Positions 35,266 through 44,657 of a stretch of 64,000 nucleotides of DNA are shown here, piece by piece (positions within the stretch are counted from its first letter, which is position 1; the number at the start of each line of letters is the position of its first letter). This DNA comes from JANXQG01 sp963824275. GTDB taxonomy: Bacteria > Planctomycetota > Planctomycetia > Pirellulales > Thermoguttaceae. Location of the stretch: assembly GCA_963824275.1 (NCBI GenBank), contig CAWGOT010000003.1:2480001-2544000 (forward strand). The letters are read 5' to 3'. Made by a program: the position numbers and the translations under genes. Under the pieces are notes generated by a model, which was given only the letters and a program-made list of their open reading frames with translations, ran no database searches and was not told where the DNA came from.

Positions 35266-37756
35266 ATGGCCAGACAAGCGGTCCAAAAACAGTCGCCGGT
35301 GACGGACGCCGTGAGCTCCACAGCGCTCGATCTCGACGCCCTGACGGCCCGCGTGGAGGACGTTCTGGGCGAGGAGCTTTACTGGTTCCCCGTGCGGCAC
35401 CATTCGCCGGCGATCGCCGCGCAGATCGCCGATTGCATCCGCCAGCGGCGTCCGAAAGTCGTGTTCATCGAGGGGCCGCACGAAGCGCAGGACATGATCG
35501 AGCATCTGGTCGATCCCAAGACTCGCCCTCCGGTGGCCATCTACTCCAGTTTTCGCGACGATGCCGCGGCACCGGCGGCCAACGGGTCGGCGGTGGCCCC
35601 GCCGCGGTATTCGGCCTGGTATCCGCTGGTGAGCTATTCGCCGGAGCTGATCGCGATGCAGGCGGCCAAGCAGGTCGGCGCGAAGGCCGTCTTCATCGAC
35701 CTTCCGCATTACGCCATCGAGGGCCCCGAGTCCTTGGCGATTCCGTCGCCCGCGGCGCCGCCCCCTGCCAACGCCGCCCCGCCCGGCAAGCCCTCGCCAC
35801 CTGTCAAGCCCGTGCCGCAAAGGCGCCGCCGCAATCTCCATGAGATTGCCGTGACAAGCGAGTTCTACCGGCTGCTGGCCAAGGCGGCCGGATACCGAAG
35901 CTGGGACGAAACGTGGGATGCCCTCTTCGAGACGCCGCATGCCGGGCGAATCTACGAAGGGCTGCGCCGCGACGTGGCCCTTTTTTGCGCCGCGGTCCGC
36001 GGCACGGTCGATCCCGCTTCCCTGGTCGCCGACGGCACGCTGGCCCGCGAGCGCTTCATGTGGAAGACCATCCGCCAGACACTGGAAACACTCCACGTCA
36101 AGCCGCAAGACGCAATGGTCGTTTGCGGCGGATTTCATATCTTTCTGGATCGGAACGATCCCGAGCCGCACCCGCCTATCCCCGCCGGGACGCTCAGTGT
36201 GACCGTGGCGCCCTATTCCTACTTCCGCATCTCGGAGCTTTCCGGCTATGGCGCGGGCAACCGCGCCCCGCTACTACGAAATGTGCTTCGAGAGCCAGGG
36301 AGACCAGGTCCAGGTCGTCATCGATTACGTGATCAACGTCATCAAGGATGCCCGCAAGCGCGGCGAACGGCTTTCCTCGGCGGACGCCATCGGCGCCACG
36401 CAGCACGCGCTGATGCTGGCCCGCCTTCGCGGACGCCGGACGCCGGTCCTCGACGATATCCTCGACGCCCTGGTTACCTGCTGCTGCAAGGGCAACCCGC
36501 GGACCGACGCCGCCCATCTGCTGGAAGCCATCGACGAAGTCAACATCGGAACGCGGCTGGGGCGGGTCACCGACCGCCTCGGCCGGCTGCCGATCGTCAA
36601 CGATTTCTACGAGCGGCTCGAGCGGCTGGAGCTGGAAGAGGTGGTCGCGCGGGAAAAGGTCTGCACCTACGCGCTCGACAAGCGCCAGCCCTGCGATGCG
36701 GCCCGCTCGGCCTTCTTGCACCGCCTGGTCTTCTTAGGGCTGGAGATCGGCTCCGTGCAGAGTGAAACGGCGCCCTTCGGCCAGTCGGTCTTCAAGGAGC
36801 ATTGGCGGCTGAAGTGGAGCCCCAAGCTGGAGGCCGTGCTGATCGAGCGGAACCTGCACGGCGATACGATCGAAGCCGCCGCCACGACCCTGCTGGCGGA
36901 GAGCTTGGGTGTCAACGCCTATGAAGCGGGTCCGGCCTGTCGCCGGCTGGTGCAGGCCGTCGACATGGACTTGCCGCGACTGATCGCCCAGGCCGAGCAG
37001 ATGACCGGCCACGCCATCGATTGCGACGAACGCTTTCATTCGCTGGCCGACGCCCTGACGTCGCTGATGCTGCTGGAACGCTATGCGGCCTATCGGAGCA
37101 TGGACCGCGAGCGGCTGGAAGAACTTCTGGCGCGTTGTTTCGACCGCGCCTGTTTTGCCCTGCCCGAAACGGCCTCCGCGCCGCCCGAGGAGTGGGAAAA
37201 CGTGATCAACGGCCTGCTGGCGCTGGCCGAACCGGTGGTGCAGAGGGCTGATCTCGACGCCGATCTCTTTGCCGGGCACGTCCAGCGGGCGGCAGCCGTC
37301 TCGACGATGCCGCTGTTGCGCGGGGCCTTCCTGGGCGTGCTGACGGAGATGCGGCGGATGAAGCCCGAGGCGCTCGCCGCCGAGCTGACCGCCTACGCCC
37401 GCGGCGGCGCGGAGCAGCAGGTCGTGGCCGGCGATTTCCTCCAAGGCGTGCTCCGCGTCTCGAAAACGGCAATCCTGCTCGGGGCGAAGTCCCTGGTCGC
37501 GGCGGTCGATGAACTGCTGAGGGCGGCGGGCGGCGATACCTTTCTCTGCATCGTCCCGCGGCTCCGTGCGGCGTTCGAAACGCTGCACGAGCGGCAGCGT
37601 GACAGCCTGGCCCTGCACGTCGCCGAGCTGTACGGCCTCAAGGAGGGCGACGCAGTGCGAACCCTTGCCACCAGCGTCGGCGCCGCCCAGCTCATGGCGG
37701 AGCTGGACGCGGAGGCCGCTTCCATCCTCCGCGAGTGGCTGAAAAAGGACGAATAG
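35266..37756 (+). CDS. DUF5682-type protein (YehM-like), frameshifted
   Basis: About 830 residues from ATG 35266 (MARQAVQKQSPVTDAVSSTA). The hallmark start is GEELYWFPVRHHSPAIAAQI with RPKVVFIEGPHEAQDMIEHL (about 35-85), resembling a TraB/erythromycin-esterase-like fold. YPLVSYSPELIAMQAAKQVG and VFIDLPHYAIEGPESL follow, then a Pro-rich linker, DETWDALFETPH, and AMVVCGGFHIFLDR. Near 36265 one C is missing; restoring it gives GYGAGNRAPRYYEMCFESQG. The second half is helical (GATQHALMLARLRGRRTPVL, VNIGTRLGRVTDRLGRLPIV, VVAGDFLQGVLRVSKTAILL). DUF5682 proteins accompany MoxR, VWA and SWIM genes. Mechanism unknown. Confidence 0.85.
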
Positions 37757-37860
37757 GTTACGATTCCAACTAACTGTTAGCAATTCCCGCCGAGCGCGTC
37801 TAATGGCACGAGATTAAGGCGTAAATGACTTTGCCAGCGACACTTATGACCACGACAAGA

Positions 37861-37973
37861 CCCCTGCCAGCTTGCCTGGCAGGTGAACTAGCTTTGTTAG
37901 CGAGTTGACGACTTTCCCGATCTTTCCCGACCCCTGCCAGCTTGCCTGGCAGGTGAAGGAGTTTTGTTAGCGA
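37861..37973. repeat. Two 43-bp direct repeats each carrying a CTTGC-loop hairpin
   Basis: Copies at 37861-37903 and 37931-37973 share CCCCTGCCAG-CTTGCCTGGCAGG plus GTGAA and TTTGTTAGCGA and differ in three or so positions. Each forms the stem CCTGCCA/TGGCAGG. The second copy reads AAGGAG where the first reads AACTAG, and runs directly into the ATG at 37973, so it supplies the ribosome-binding site of the VWA gene. Confidence 0.85.
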
Positions 37974-39120
37974 TGCCACAGGGTTCCGTAATATCCGTTC
38001 AAATGCTTACCCGCTGGCGGCTGGTGCTGGGGGAGACGGCCGAGCAGCACGGCATCTGCATCGGCGGCAATGATGAAGAGGCCCGCCGCATCAACGCGCT
38101 GGTCGGCTTCCTCTTTGCCCCGGACGGCAGCGCCGGCGGCAAGCCATCGAAGGACCGCCGCGGCGGCACGGGCCCCGGCCATGCCATGAACGTCCCGCGG
38201 TGGGTGGACGAGGTGGGCCAGCTCTTCCCGCGGCAGGCGAAGGAGGTCATGGAGCGCGAGCTGGTGAACCGCAGGGGCCTCCGCGAGCTGATGGAAAAGC
38301 CGGAGATTCTCGAGCGGATCGAGCCCAACCAGGAACTGGTGAAGACGCTCCTGACGCATCGCGACCTGATGAACGAGAAGACGCGGAGCCTGGCCCGGAA
38401 GATCATCGCCCGCGTGGTCGACGAGTTGAAGAAGAAGCTCAAGCTGCAGGTCGAGCCGGCGATTACCGGCGCGATCCGCCGCGACAAGCATTCGCCCCGC
38501 CGCGTCTATCGCAATCTCGATCTCGGGCGAACCGTTCGCCGCAACCTGCACCGCTTCGACGCCGACAGCGGCAAGCTCCTGGTCGATCGCCTCTATTTCC
38601 ATGCGGCCGAGCGCAAGAGCCGGCCGTGGCACGTGATTGTGGCCGTCGATCAATCCGGCTCGATGCTCGATTCGGCCATCTATTCGGCGGTCATGGCCTC
38701 GATCTTTGTCGAGCTCCCCGCCGTGCGGACGAGCCTCTTCCTCTTCGACACCGAGATCGCCGACCTCACCGACCAGGTGGGGCAGCCCGTGGACGTTTTG
38801 CTCTCGATCCAACTGGGCGGCGGCACCGACATCACCCCGCGCTGCAATACGCCTACCAGTTGACCCGCCAGCCCGCCCGCACGATCGTGGTGCTAGTCAC
38901 CGACTTTTACGAGGGCCGTGCCGAGCGGGATCTGGTCGCCCAGGTCAAGGAGATGGCGCAGGCCGGCATTCGCATGATCGGCCTGGGCGCACTGGGCTAC
39001 GAGGCCCGCCCGGAGTACAATAAGACTACCGCCAGCAAGTGCCGCAAGGCGGGGATGGACATCCTCTCCTGCACGCCGGAGAAGCTTGCGGAGGCGATGG
39101 CGCATATCATCCGGGGGTAA
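37973..39120 (+). CDS. VWA domain protein (YehP-like), frameshifted
   Basis: About 382 residues. ATG 37973 is chosen; TTG 37964 (closer to GGAG) and ATG 38003 (MLTRWRLVLGE, a typical family start) are alternatives. The N-terminal part is helical (ARRINALVGFLFAPD, VPRWVDEVGQLFPRQAKEVM, KLKLQVEPAITGAIRRDKHS). The VWA domain has the MIDAS motif IVAVDQSGSMLDSAIYSAVM (about 220-240), SLFLFDTEIADLTDQ and LGGGTDI. Near 38840 the frame shifts; the true continuation is LQYAYQLTRQPARTIVVLVT then DFYEGRAERDLVAQVKEMAQ. VWA-MoxR pairs remodel metal-dependent or multi-protein targets. Last gene of the locus. Confidence 0.88.
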
Positions 39121-39149
39121 AGCCGCCGGGCCGCAGACAGGCTCTTAAC

Positions 39150-39708
39150 CTATACCGCACGTGGCATTGGAAAAGGCAGCGTAACATCATTTGGTGCTCC
39201 CGACAATTGTCGGCCTGATTTCGCCATTGCGTACGCCAGGATTTGATCGTTGGACAACTCGCAGCCAGGTTTGAATGCGCCCGCCGAATCTCTAAAGAGG
39301 GATGCGTCACCGAACCACACGTCAGGCCAATGGATGAGGTCGCTCATGTGACTGCCTGGAAACTGCGATTCCAGCCAGCCCAAATAGTAGCAGATTTCAG
39401 ACTCGGGCATGGCGGCTTTCATCACGGCGTCGAGCACATCGCGTGCTTCGGAGTACACTACAATGTTGTCGAAGCTCGGTTCGGGAGTAAGTGCGTCGAG
39501 AACAAAGGTCTCTTTGGACACGGCCCTCCAGTACGTCCGGAACTCCCTCGGTTGACATCGGCGCCGCGCGAGAGTGCCATCGTTGCAGGAGGATTTCCGC
39601 GGTCTCGCCGGATTCGAGTTCGCGCTCGATCGAATCGCAAAGCGCCAACATCTCTTCAAAGAGCTGTTTGTTCACTGGCTGCAGTTTTAGCCGCTCTGGT
39701 ATCGCCAT
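39150..39708 (-). CDS. Conserved hypothetical protein, frameshifted
   Basis: About 185 residues from ATG 39708 (MAIPERLKLQPVNKQLFEEM), five bases after the upstream stop. After LLQRWHSRAAPMST a one-base correction near 39560 joins REFRTYWRAVSKETFVLDAL. The rest reads EARDVLDAVMKAAMPESEIC, YYLGWLESQFPGSHMSDLIH and WPDVWFGDASLF. I recall the pattern 'D-L-I-x-W-P-D-x-W-F' from planctomycete and cyanobacterial proteins of unknown function. Last gene of the DUF4160-DUF2442-antitoxin series. Confidence 0.65.
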
Positions 39709-39713
39709 CGAAT

Positions 39714-40055
39714 CTATTTGGATTCCCGCATCCGTTCTTCGCGCAACTCGCCAATTGCGTCTTCGATCTGACCGGCTTTCGCGCCGCCATAGACGAGCAA
39801 CCCGTCTTCCCAAAGAAGCGGCGTTTCGCGCACTTGTTCCGCTGGAATGCCCTGGCCGGCGTCGATTTGGGCAGCGGCCCGATCGATGTGGGCGAGTCGC
39901 TCGGGCGTAAAGAGATGATCGAGGTTTTCGGTTTCCTCGTGCAGGTCTTGCTGCAACACGTCGGCGACGTAGTCGTCAACGGTTACGAAGCCGGAGGCCG
40001 ACGCGCGACGCTCCGCCTCTTGATAGAGTTGATCATCCAGTTGAATTTGGTGCAT
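39714..40055 (-). CDS. RHH-like antitoxin-type protein
   Basis: 113 residues from ATG 40055, with GGGAGGTGTGAACC directly upstream. The N-terminus IQLDDQLYQEAERRASASGF then VTVDDYVADVLQQDLH looks like a ribbon-helix-helix DNA-binding fold. ENLDHLFTPERLAHIDRAAA and QIDAGQGIPAEQV follow, and a C-terminal charged stretch ending ELREERMRESK. This arrangement is common in antitoxin-like planctomycete proteins. A 52-bp piece of its gene (39842-39893) is repeated at 40766-40817. It stands between the DUF2442 gene and the gene starting at 39708. Confidence 0.65.
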   Translation of the reverse strand: MHQIQLDDQLYQEAERRASASGFVTVDDYVADVLQQDLHEETENLDHLFTPERLAHIDRAAAQIDAGQGIPAEQVRETPLLWEDGLLVYGGAKAGQIEDAIGELREERMRESK

Positions 40056-40070
40056 GGTTCACACCTCCCG

Positions 40071-40379
40071 TCAGGTAGAGCGTTTGGTCCGGCGGCCCGC
40101 GTCGCTCTGGACCTTGGCCTGCGTCGCGCGGGGAGCAGGCGCGCCCGCAATAGCCCCTCCGTGCTCAGGTCCTCATCGATGTTCCGGCCAATGGATGCCG
40201 TAACCGCCGCCCGCGATACGCCAATTCTTCCGCTGTGCCGCCGTGGCATTGAACAGGCGAGGATACCAAGCGAGCGGGACCGTAATGGTCCGCCCGTCCC
40301 GCAAACTAACACTCAAAGTGTCTTTCGTGATTTTCAAGTCGGTGACCCGCTCGTCAGCCGCCAGTGCCAAAATACCCAT
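40071..40379 (-). CDS. DUF2442 family protein, two frame breaks
   Basis: From ATG 40379: MGILALAADERVTDLKITKD, VSLRDGRTITVPLAWYPRLF, NWRIAGGGYGIHWPE. The raw frame stops at 40173, but one base change near 40180 joins DIDEDLSTEGLLR, the usual family ending, and a second near 40142 gives GAPAPRATQAKVQSDAGRRT to TGA 40071. About 102 residues in all. DUF2442 genes nearly always follow DUF4160 genes, as here (26-base overlap); the pair is thought to be a toxin-antitoxin-like unit, though direct proof is limited. Confidence 0.85.
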
Positions 40380-40596
40380 TCCAAGCCTCCAAGAATGCCG
40401 TTTGATGCTGAACTACGAGTTTCTGAAGCCGCCGCAACTCATGCGGCGAGAAGCCGCAGTTCCGTGCGAGTCCAACCGTCTGCAACCAAAATTTGGCCGA
40501 CAAATCGTCTCTGTCAATATGGACGTGCGGCGGCTCATTGGGCTCATGGCTGTAGAAGTAGAATCGGTATGGACCGCTTAGCAGGACCGTTGGCAT
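40354..40596 (-). CDS. DUF4160 family protein
   Basis: 80 residues: MPTVLLSGPYRFYFYSHEPN, EPPHVHIDRDDLSAKFWLQT, HELRRLQKLVVQHQTAFLEA and WNGYFG. The 'P-T-V-x-x-x-x-G-(Y/F)-R-F-F-F-(Y/F)-S-x-E-x-x-E-P-P-H-V-H-V' start is diagnostic of DUF4160. Its 3' end overlaps the DUF2442 start by 26 bases. Probable two-gene module of the toxin-antitoxin type; activity of DUF4160 is unknown. Intact. Confidence 0.9.
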   Translation of the reverse strand: MPTVLLSGPYRFYFYSHEPNEPPHVHIDRDDLSAKFWLQTVGLARNCGFSPHELRRLQKLVVQHQTAFLEAWNGYFGTGG

Positions 40597-40765
40597 AAAT
40601 AACCAATCCGTTCTTCTCTCAATTCTAAAAGCCAGTCATTGTACCCGAAGTAGCTGCGATACGAGAGTCTGCGACTGCATCGTCTCTTTAATCCTACAAT
40701 ACCCGTCCCGGAAAACAAGGCGGGTGGGCTACCCTCAGCGTTCACGATCTGTGCTTCTGCCGAAG

Positions 40766-40817
40766 GTGGAATCCCCTGGCCGGCGTCGATTTGGGCAGCG
40801 GACCGATCGATTTGGGC
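40766..40817. repeat. 52-bp copy of a segment of the RHH-antitoxin gene
   Basis: 40766-40817 matches 39842-39893 in 48 of 52 bases and encodes, on the reverse strand, the same QIDRSAAQIDAGQGIP-type segment. It sits just beyond the end of the gutted DUF4058 gene, so a second antitoxin-type gene once stood here or a duplication brought this piece in. Confidence 0.8.
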
Positions 40818-40824
40818 CACTTTT

Positions 40825-41174
40825 TCACCTAAACTGGCGCACTGCGAAGGCGCTTTTCCGCCCAAGCAGCTTGATCGGGCGCAGGGGAGCTCCGGCGGGC
40901 CCGAATAGTCGATTGCCAGGTCGTAGCCAAGCAGGTCGTAGACGTTTGTCAGCGCCTGTTGCAGATCGAGCGATACGTCGGCGTCGTCGGGCAAGAGCGG
41001 AACGGGCACCAACGGCAAGCGCTCGTCGAGCTGAATCGGCCAGACTTCGCTGATTGGTCTCTCTTCCGCCCGACTGAGAACAACAAAATACGGAGCGTCG
41101 GGAAGCGGCTGTTGCATGGGCATCCATAACGAGCCTTCCAGGTAGGGATCCATGCCGGGAAAGGGCGATGGCAT
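40825..41174 (-). pseudogene. DUF4058 gene with a large internal deletion
   Basis: The frame starts with the DUF4058 hallmark MPSPFPGMDPYLEGSLW. It then jumps directly to the family's C-terminal part (QPLPDAPYFVVLSRAEERPI, RLPLVPVPLLPDDADVSLDL, QQALTNVYDLLGYDLAIDYS). Intact DUF4058 proteins are about 250-270 residues, so roughly 130-150 middle residues are gone. A late frame change gives an ending APLRPIKLLGRKSAFAVRQF to 40825. A relic; DUF4058 genes are often multi-copy in planctomycetes and cyanobacteria, with unknown function. Confidence 0.8.
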
Positions 41175-41229
41175 AGGTTACCTCTGCTTAAGTGTCCGCT
41201 GCTTCGACATGGCCCTCATTCGTGACACG

Positions 41230-42753
41230 TCACGGCCGGTCGTTTCCGCTGAGGTCGCACTGGTACGGTTTTCCCTGCTGGTACAACTGCAATCGCTGGG
41301 AAATGGCGTCGCCCAGCGGCTTGTTGCCCTGGGAAGTCGCCAGATCAATCGCCACCTTGGCGGCTTGAGCGGCGTTGTCGTATTGTCCACTGGCGGCCAG
41401 AGCCGCGGCCAGCGTGTCCAACGACAACGGGTCCTTTTGTTGGGTCGCTGCCACGGCATGCTGGGCAAGCTTCAACGCTTCATTCGGATCGAGCTTTTTT
41501 GAATCGGGATTCGTGGCAAACGCCCAGGCGAAGAAGTTCGAGGATTGCACTACTTGGGCCGTCTTGTGGGCATCCTCGAACGGGATAATGAAATTTTCCG
41601 GCAGTTCCTGCCTCTTCCGCGGCGGCAACCCGTCCAGCAAGGTCCAAAGCAATTTCTGGCCCTCGCGATACTCGCCCCGCTCGAACCGCTGAATGGCAAG
41701 CAGTTGCAGGGCAGCCAGGTTCTGGCGGTTCCGTTCCAGCGCCTGTTGCAGATGTTTGATCGCCTCGTCTGGATTATTGCGGGCCAGGGCGACTCTGGCC
41801 AGGCCAAAACAGGCCTCGCTGAAGGTGCTGATCGTTTCCCGGTCCCTGATGCTGTCCGATTGCAGCTTAAGGATATCCAGGAAATGGACCTCGGCCTTTT
41901 CTGGGTCGTTCAGAGAAAGGTAGACCTCGCCGAGGTTCAAGCGGGCCTCCAGCATTGCGGGATCCAACTCGACGGCCCTGTCGAACTCTTTGATGGCGGC
42001 GTCGAGTTTCGCTTTGGCCTCGATCTTGAGCTGTTTCGCTCTTGCCGCTGCGGCTGGATCGGTCTCGCCTTTGGCCTCCGCATCGCGGGCGTCCCTCTCG
42101 CACTGCCGACTTCTCTGCATCAGGACTCGGCCCAGATTATTGTGGGGCCGCGGAGAAATCGGCTTCAGTTCCACGGCCTTGGTCAAATGCTCTTCGGCCT
42201 TGTCGAGGTCATTGGCCTCCGAATAGGCATATCCGACGTTGCTTTGAATATCGGCTGCCGTCGGACGTATGGCGATTCCGCGATTCCATAGCGCCGTGGC
42301 GTCTTCTTTGAGCGAAACGGACTTCTGACGACAAGCATTCGCCGTTTCCAGGTCGCCTGCCGCCTCCGCCCTCGCCGCTGCCACGTCCTGCTGTTGGGCC
42401 TGTTTCCACAGATAGACGCCGATGTTATTGAACAAATTCCAATAGTCCGCCGCGTACGCCGAAACGACTTTCGGGTTGATCGCCAGCGCTTGATCGACGT
42501 CGGCAAGGGCCTTTTCGTAGTTACTCTTCAAGGCCCAGGCACGGCCACGAAGGCTGTAGGCCGCGGCAGACTCGGGGTCCAGCGCCAGGGCCTGGTCGCA
42601 GTTTGCAATGGCCCTGTCATAGTTGCACTTTTCCACGGACGCGTTGGCGCGATTGACGTATTCCGCCGCAGTGGGTGGGTCAGGATGCGCCGCGATGGCG
42701 AGGCCGCCCAGGATGATCGCCACGAGGCCGAGGCTGGTCACACGATGATTCAT
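41230..42753 (-). CDS. Exported TPR protein
   Basis: 507 residues, ATG 42753 (MNHRVTSLGLVAIILGGLAI), with a signal peptide or anchor. At least six tetratricopeptide repeats follow: AEYVNRANASVEKCNYDRAI, ALALDPESAAAYSLRGRAWA, ALAINPKVVSAYAADYW, NVGYAYSEANDLDKAEEHLT, AVELDPAMLEARLNLGEVYL and ALERNRQNLAALQLLAIQRF. The C-terminal part (ANPDSKKLDPNEALKLAQHA ...) is also helical. TPR proteins act as scaffolds; no enzymatic domain. Monocistronic by spacing, upstream of the DUF4058 relic on the same strand. Confidence 0.8.
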   Translation of the reverse strand: MNHRVTSLGLVAIILGGLAIAAHPDPPTAAEYVNRANASVEKCNYDRAIANCDQALALDPESAAAYSLRGRAWALKSNYEKALADVDQALAINPKVVSAYAADYWNLFNNIGVYLWKQAQQQDVAAARAEAAGDLETANACRQKSVSLKEDATALWNRGIAIRPTAADIQSNVGYAYSEANDLDKAEEHLTKAVELKPISPRPHNNLGRVLMQRSRQCERDARDAEAKGETDPAAAARAKQLKIEAKAKLDAAIKEFDRAVELDPAMLEARLNLGEVYLSLNDPEKAEVHFLDILKLQSDSIRDRETISTFSEACFGLARVALARNNPDEAIKHLQQALERNRQNLAALQLLAIQRFERGEYREGQKLLWTLLDGLPPRKRQELPENFIIPFEDAHKTAQVVQSSNFFAWAFATNPDSKKLDPNEALKLAQHAVAATQQKDPLSLDTLAAALAASGQYDNAAQAAKVAIDLATSQGNKPLGDAISQRLQLYQQGKPYQCDLSGNDRP

Positions 42754-42829
42754 AGTTCGGCCCCTTTCGTGATGCAGCCGACACCTTCCACTCCTGCCAC
42801 CCGGTCACGGTCAGGGCTCCGCCAACCGC

Positions 42830-44378
42830 CTACTTCCCCGCCGCCGTAAACTTCAGCAACACAACCCCGTGCGGGCGGACTGTCACGTCAATCGTGCCGG
42901 TGGCGTCCGGCAGGTCTTTCTGACGCCACAGGTCGCGGACGTGCTGCTTGCCCTCGATCCCGATCCGCACGAGCTTGTTGAAGACGAACTTCTGTTCCTT
43001 GTCGCCGCGATTGAAGAATCCGACGGCCTTCGAGCCGTCGTCCAATTCCTTGAGGAACACGTCCATCGCCGCCAACGAGGCGACGTGCTTGGCCTGCTTG
43101 CCCAGCGGGTCCTGGTCGAGCGCCAAGACTTCGTCGTTGGTGAGCAGATTGAGCGTGAAGGGATCGAGCCGATCCATGTCGCAGCCGATCAAGAGCGGCG
43201 CGCTGAGCAGGCACCACATGCTGATGTGCGTGTATTGCTCGTCCGGAGTCAAGCCGCGTGGCGTGGAGATCCGGTCCCCATCCCACGTAGCCCACCACCA
43301 GCATGTCCGGATCGTTCCAGTGCCCCTGGCCGCTGTAGGGCGCCCAGCGGTCCTGCGCGAAAGCGATCTCCGAGACGCCGAAGTGCCAATCTTCCTTGAC
43401 CGTGTCCCAAGTGTCCCAGATGTCGCCCGTCGTCCGCCAGCAATTGGCCAGCCGGGTCCAGTCCTCGGCATTGGCGATGGGGGCGGCGTTCGAGAGGCTG
43501 TAGACGATGTCCCGCCCCGATGACCGCAGGGCCTTGCTCATCTCTGCCACGTGCGGCACGTCGTTGGGAAACCAGTCGTATTTCAGATAGTCGAATCCCC
43601 ACGCCGCCCATTGGCGGGCGTCGTTGGCGGCAAACGAGGTCGTGCCGTGCCGCTGGAATTTCTCGTTGGCCAGTTTCTGCGACCAGGCCACCGCCGGATC
43701 GTCGCTCGAGCCGCCGGCGTACTTGGCGTAGGACGTGATCCAGGGCGTCGAGTAGATGCCCGCCTTCAGGCCCATCCCGTGGATCTCGTCGCAGAGGCCT
43801 TTCATGTTGGGAAACTTCTGGTTCGCCTGGAGGCCGTTGAAGGGGCCGCCGCGCCCGCCCTGCCAGGTATCGTCGATGTTGACGTAGGTCCAACCGTGAT
43901 CGATCAGCCCCGACTTGACCATCGCGCGGGCCGAGCGGAGGACCTTGTCCTGATCGACGGCGGCCGCCCAACAGTTCCAACTGTTCCAGCCCAAGGGCGG
44001 CGTGAGGCAGATCTTCTCGCCGATGACGATGCGAAACGCCTTCCGGGCCGAGCCGCTGGCATTCTTGGCGCTCAGCGCGACCTTGTATTCGCCGGCCTCT
44101 TTCAGCATCCCGCGGATCTGACCCGTGGCCGCATCGACGGTCAGCCCCGCGGGCAAATCCTGGACGCTGAACTCCATCGGCCGCTTCCCGGTGGCGGGAA
44201 TCGTATACAGGAAAGGCGAGCCGGGCCGGGCGCCAAAGACGGCCGGCCCGTTGATCTGCGGTTCGGTGGGCGGCGGCGGAGTCAGGATCTGCGGCGCGTC
44301 GGCCGCCAGCAGCATTGCACCGCAGCAAAATGTCGCAACCAACCCCACGCCACCGAAAATCACACGTGCCAGTTTCAT
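42830..44378 (-). CDS. Secreted GH27 alpha-galactosidase, frameshifted
   Basis: About 516 residues from ATG 44378, with GGAGAGA upstream. Signal peptide (VIFGGVGLVATFCCGAMLLA). An N-terminal immunoglobulin-like putative domain (FSVQDLPAGLTVDAATGQIR, GEYKVALSAKNASGSA) precedes the (beta/alpha)8 catalytic domain: LTPPLGWNSWNCW, TYVNIDDTWQGG, GLKAGIYSTPWITSYA, WGFDYLKYDWFPNDV (catalytic Asp in KYDW), GHWNDPDMLVVG. Near 43265 one base is off; the true frame continues TPDEQYTHISMWCLLSAPLL, IGCDMDRLD, and the C-terminal beta domain. It hydrolyses terminal alpha-galactosides, probably of plant or algal polysaccharides, outside the cytoplasm. Confidence 0.92.
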
Positions 44379-44521
44379 GAGAATCTCTCCTGTGATGCTG
44401 AGAACCAAACTTCCAAGAACAGTCAAGATAGACCAACGTGTTAATTTACACGATTTGGGCTTTGGCAGAAAGTCGGGGCCGGGGAGGGCTGAAGAACTGG
44501 CTAGCCCTTAGTGGTGGAGTT

Positions 44522-44631
44522 GTAGGGTGGGACCAGCGAGGACCAGCGAGCTCGCGATGCCGGCCCACCACGACCGATGATTGGTGGGCCGGCGCTCGCA
44601 AGCTCGCTGGTCCTCGCTGGTCCCACCCTAC
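44522..44631. repeat. GTAGGGTGGG-type inverted repeat, copy 1
   Basis: A 110-bp palindromic block: GTAGGGTGGGACCAGCGAGG on the left is mirrored by CCTCGCTGGTCCCACCCTAC on the right, with GGCCCACC / GGTGGGCC inner arms. It lies between the GH27 and TPR-lipoprotein genes. Six further copies of the family are in this window. Confidence 0.9.
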
Positions 44632-44657
44632 GGCATTCCAAAACGGCCGGTTCGGTC

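Larger units (their letters stand above)
31724..35274. mobile_element. 3.5-kb accessory cassette inserted at the DUF5682 start, 13-bp direct repeats
   Basis: TTCCATGGCCAGA occurs at 31724-31736, directly after the moxR stop, and at 35262-35274, spanning the ATG of the DUF5682 gene. In related loci MoxR and DUF5682 genes are expected to be adjacent. The interval holds three reverse-strand genes and one forward gene unrelated to the locus, lower in GC than their surroundings. The 13-bp repeat is most simply a target-site duplication or att-like site. No transposase or integrase is inside, so the element is non-autonomous or the repeat arose by recombination. Confidence 0.65.

Noticed and set aside
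44140..44511. Small forward open frames around the GH27 promoter
   Set aside because: Antisense to the signal peptide and N-terminal domain of the alpha-galactosidase; no pattern.
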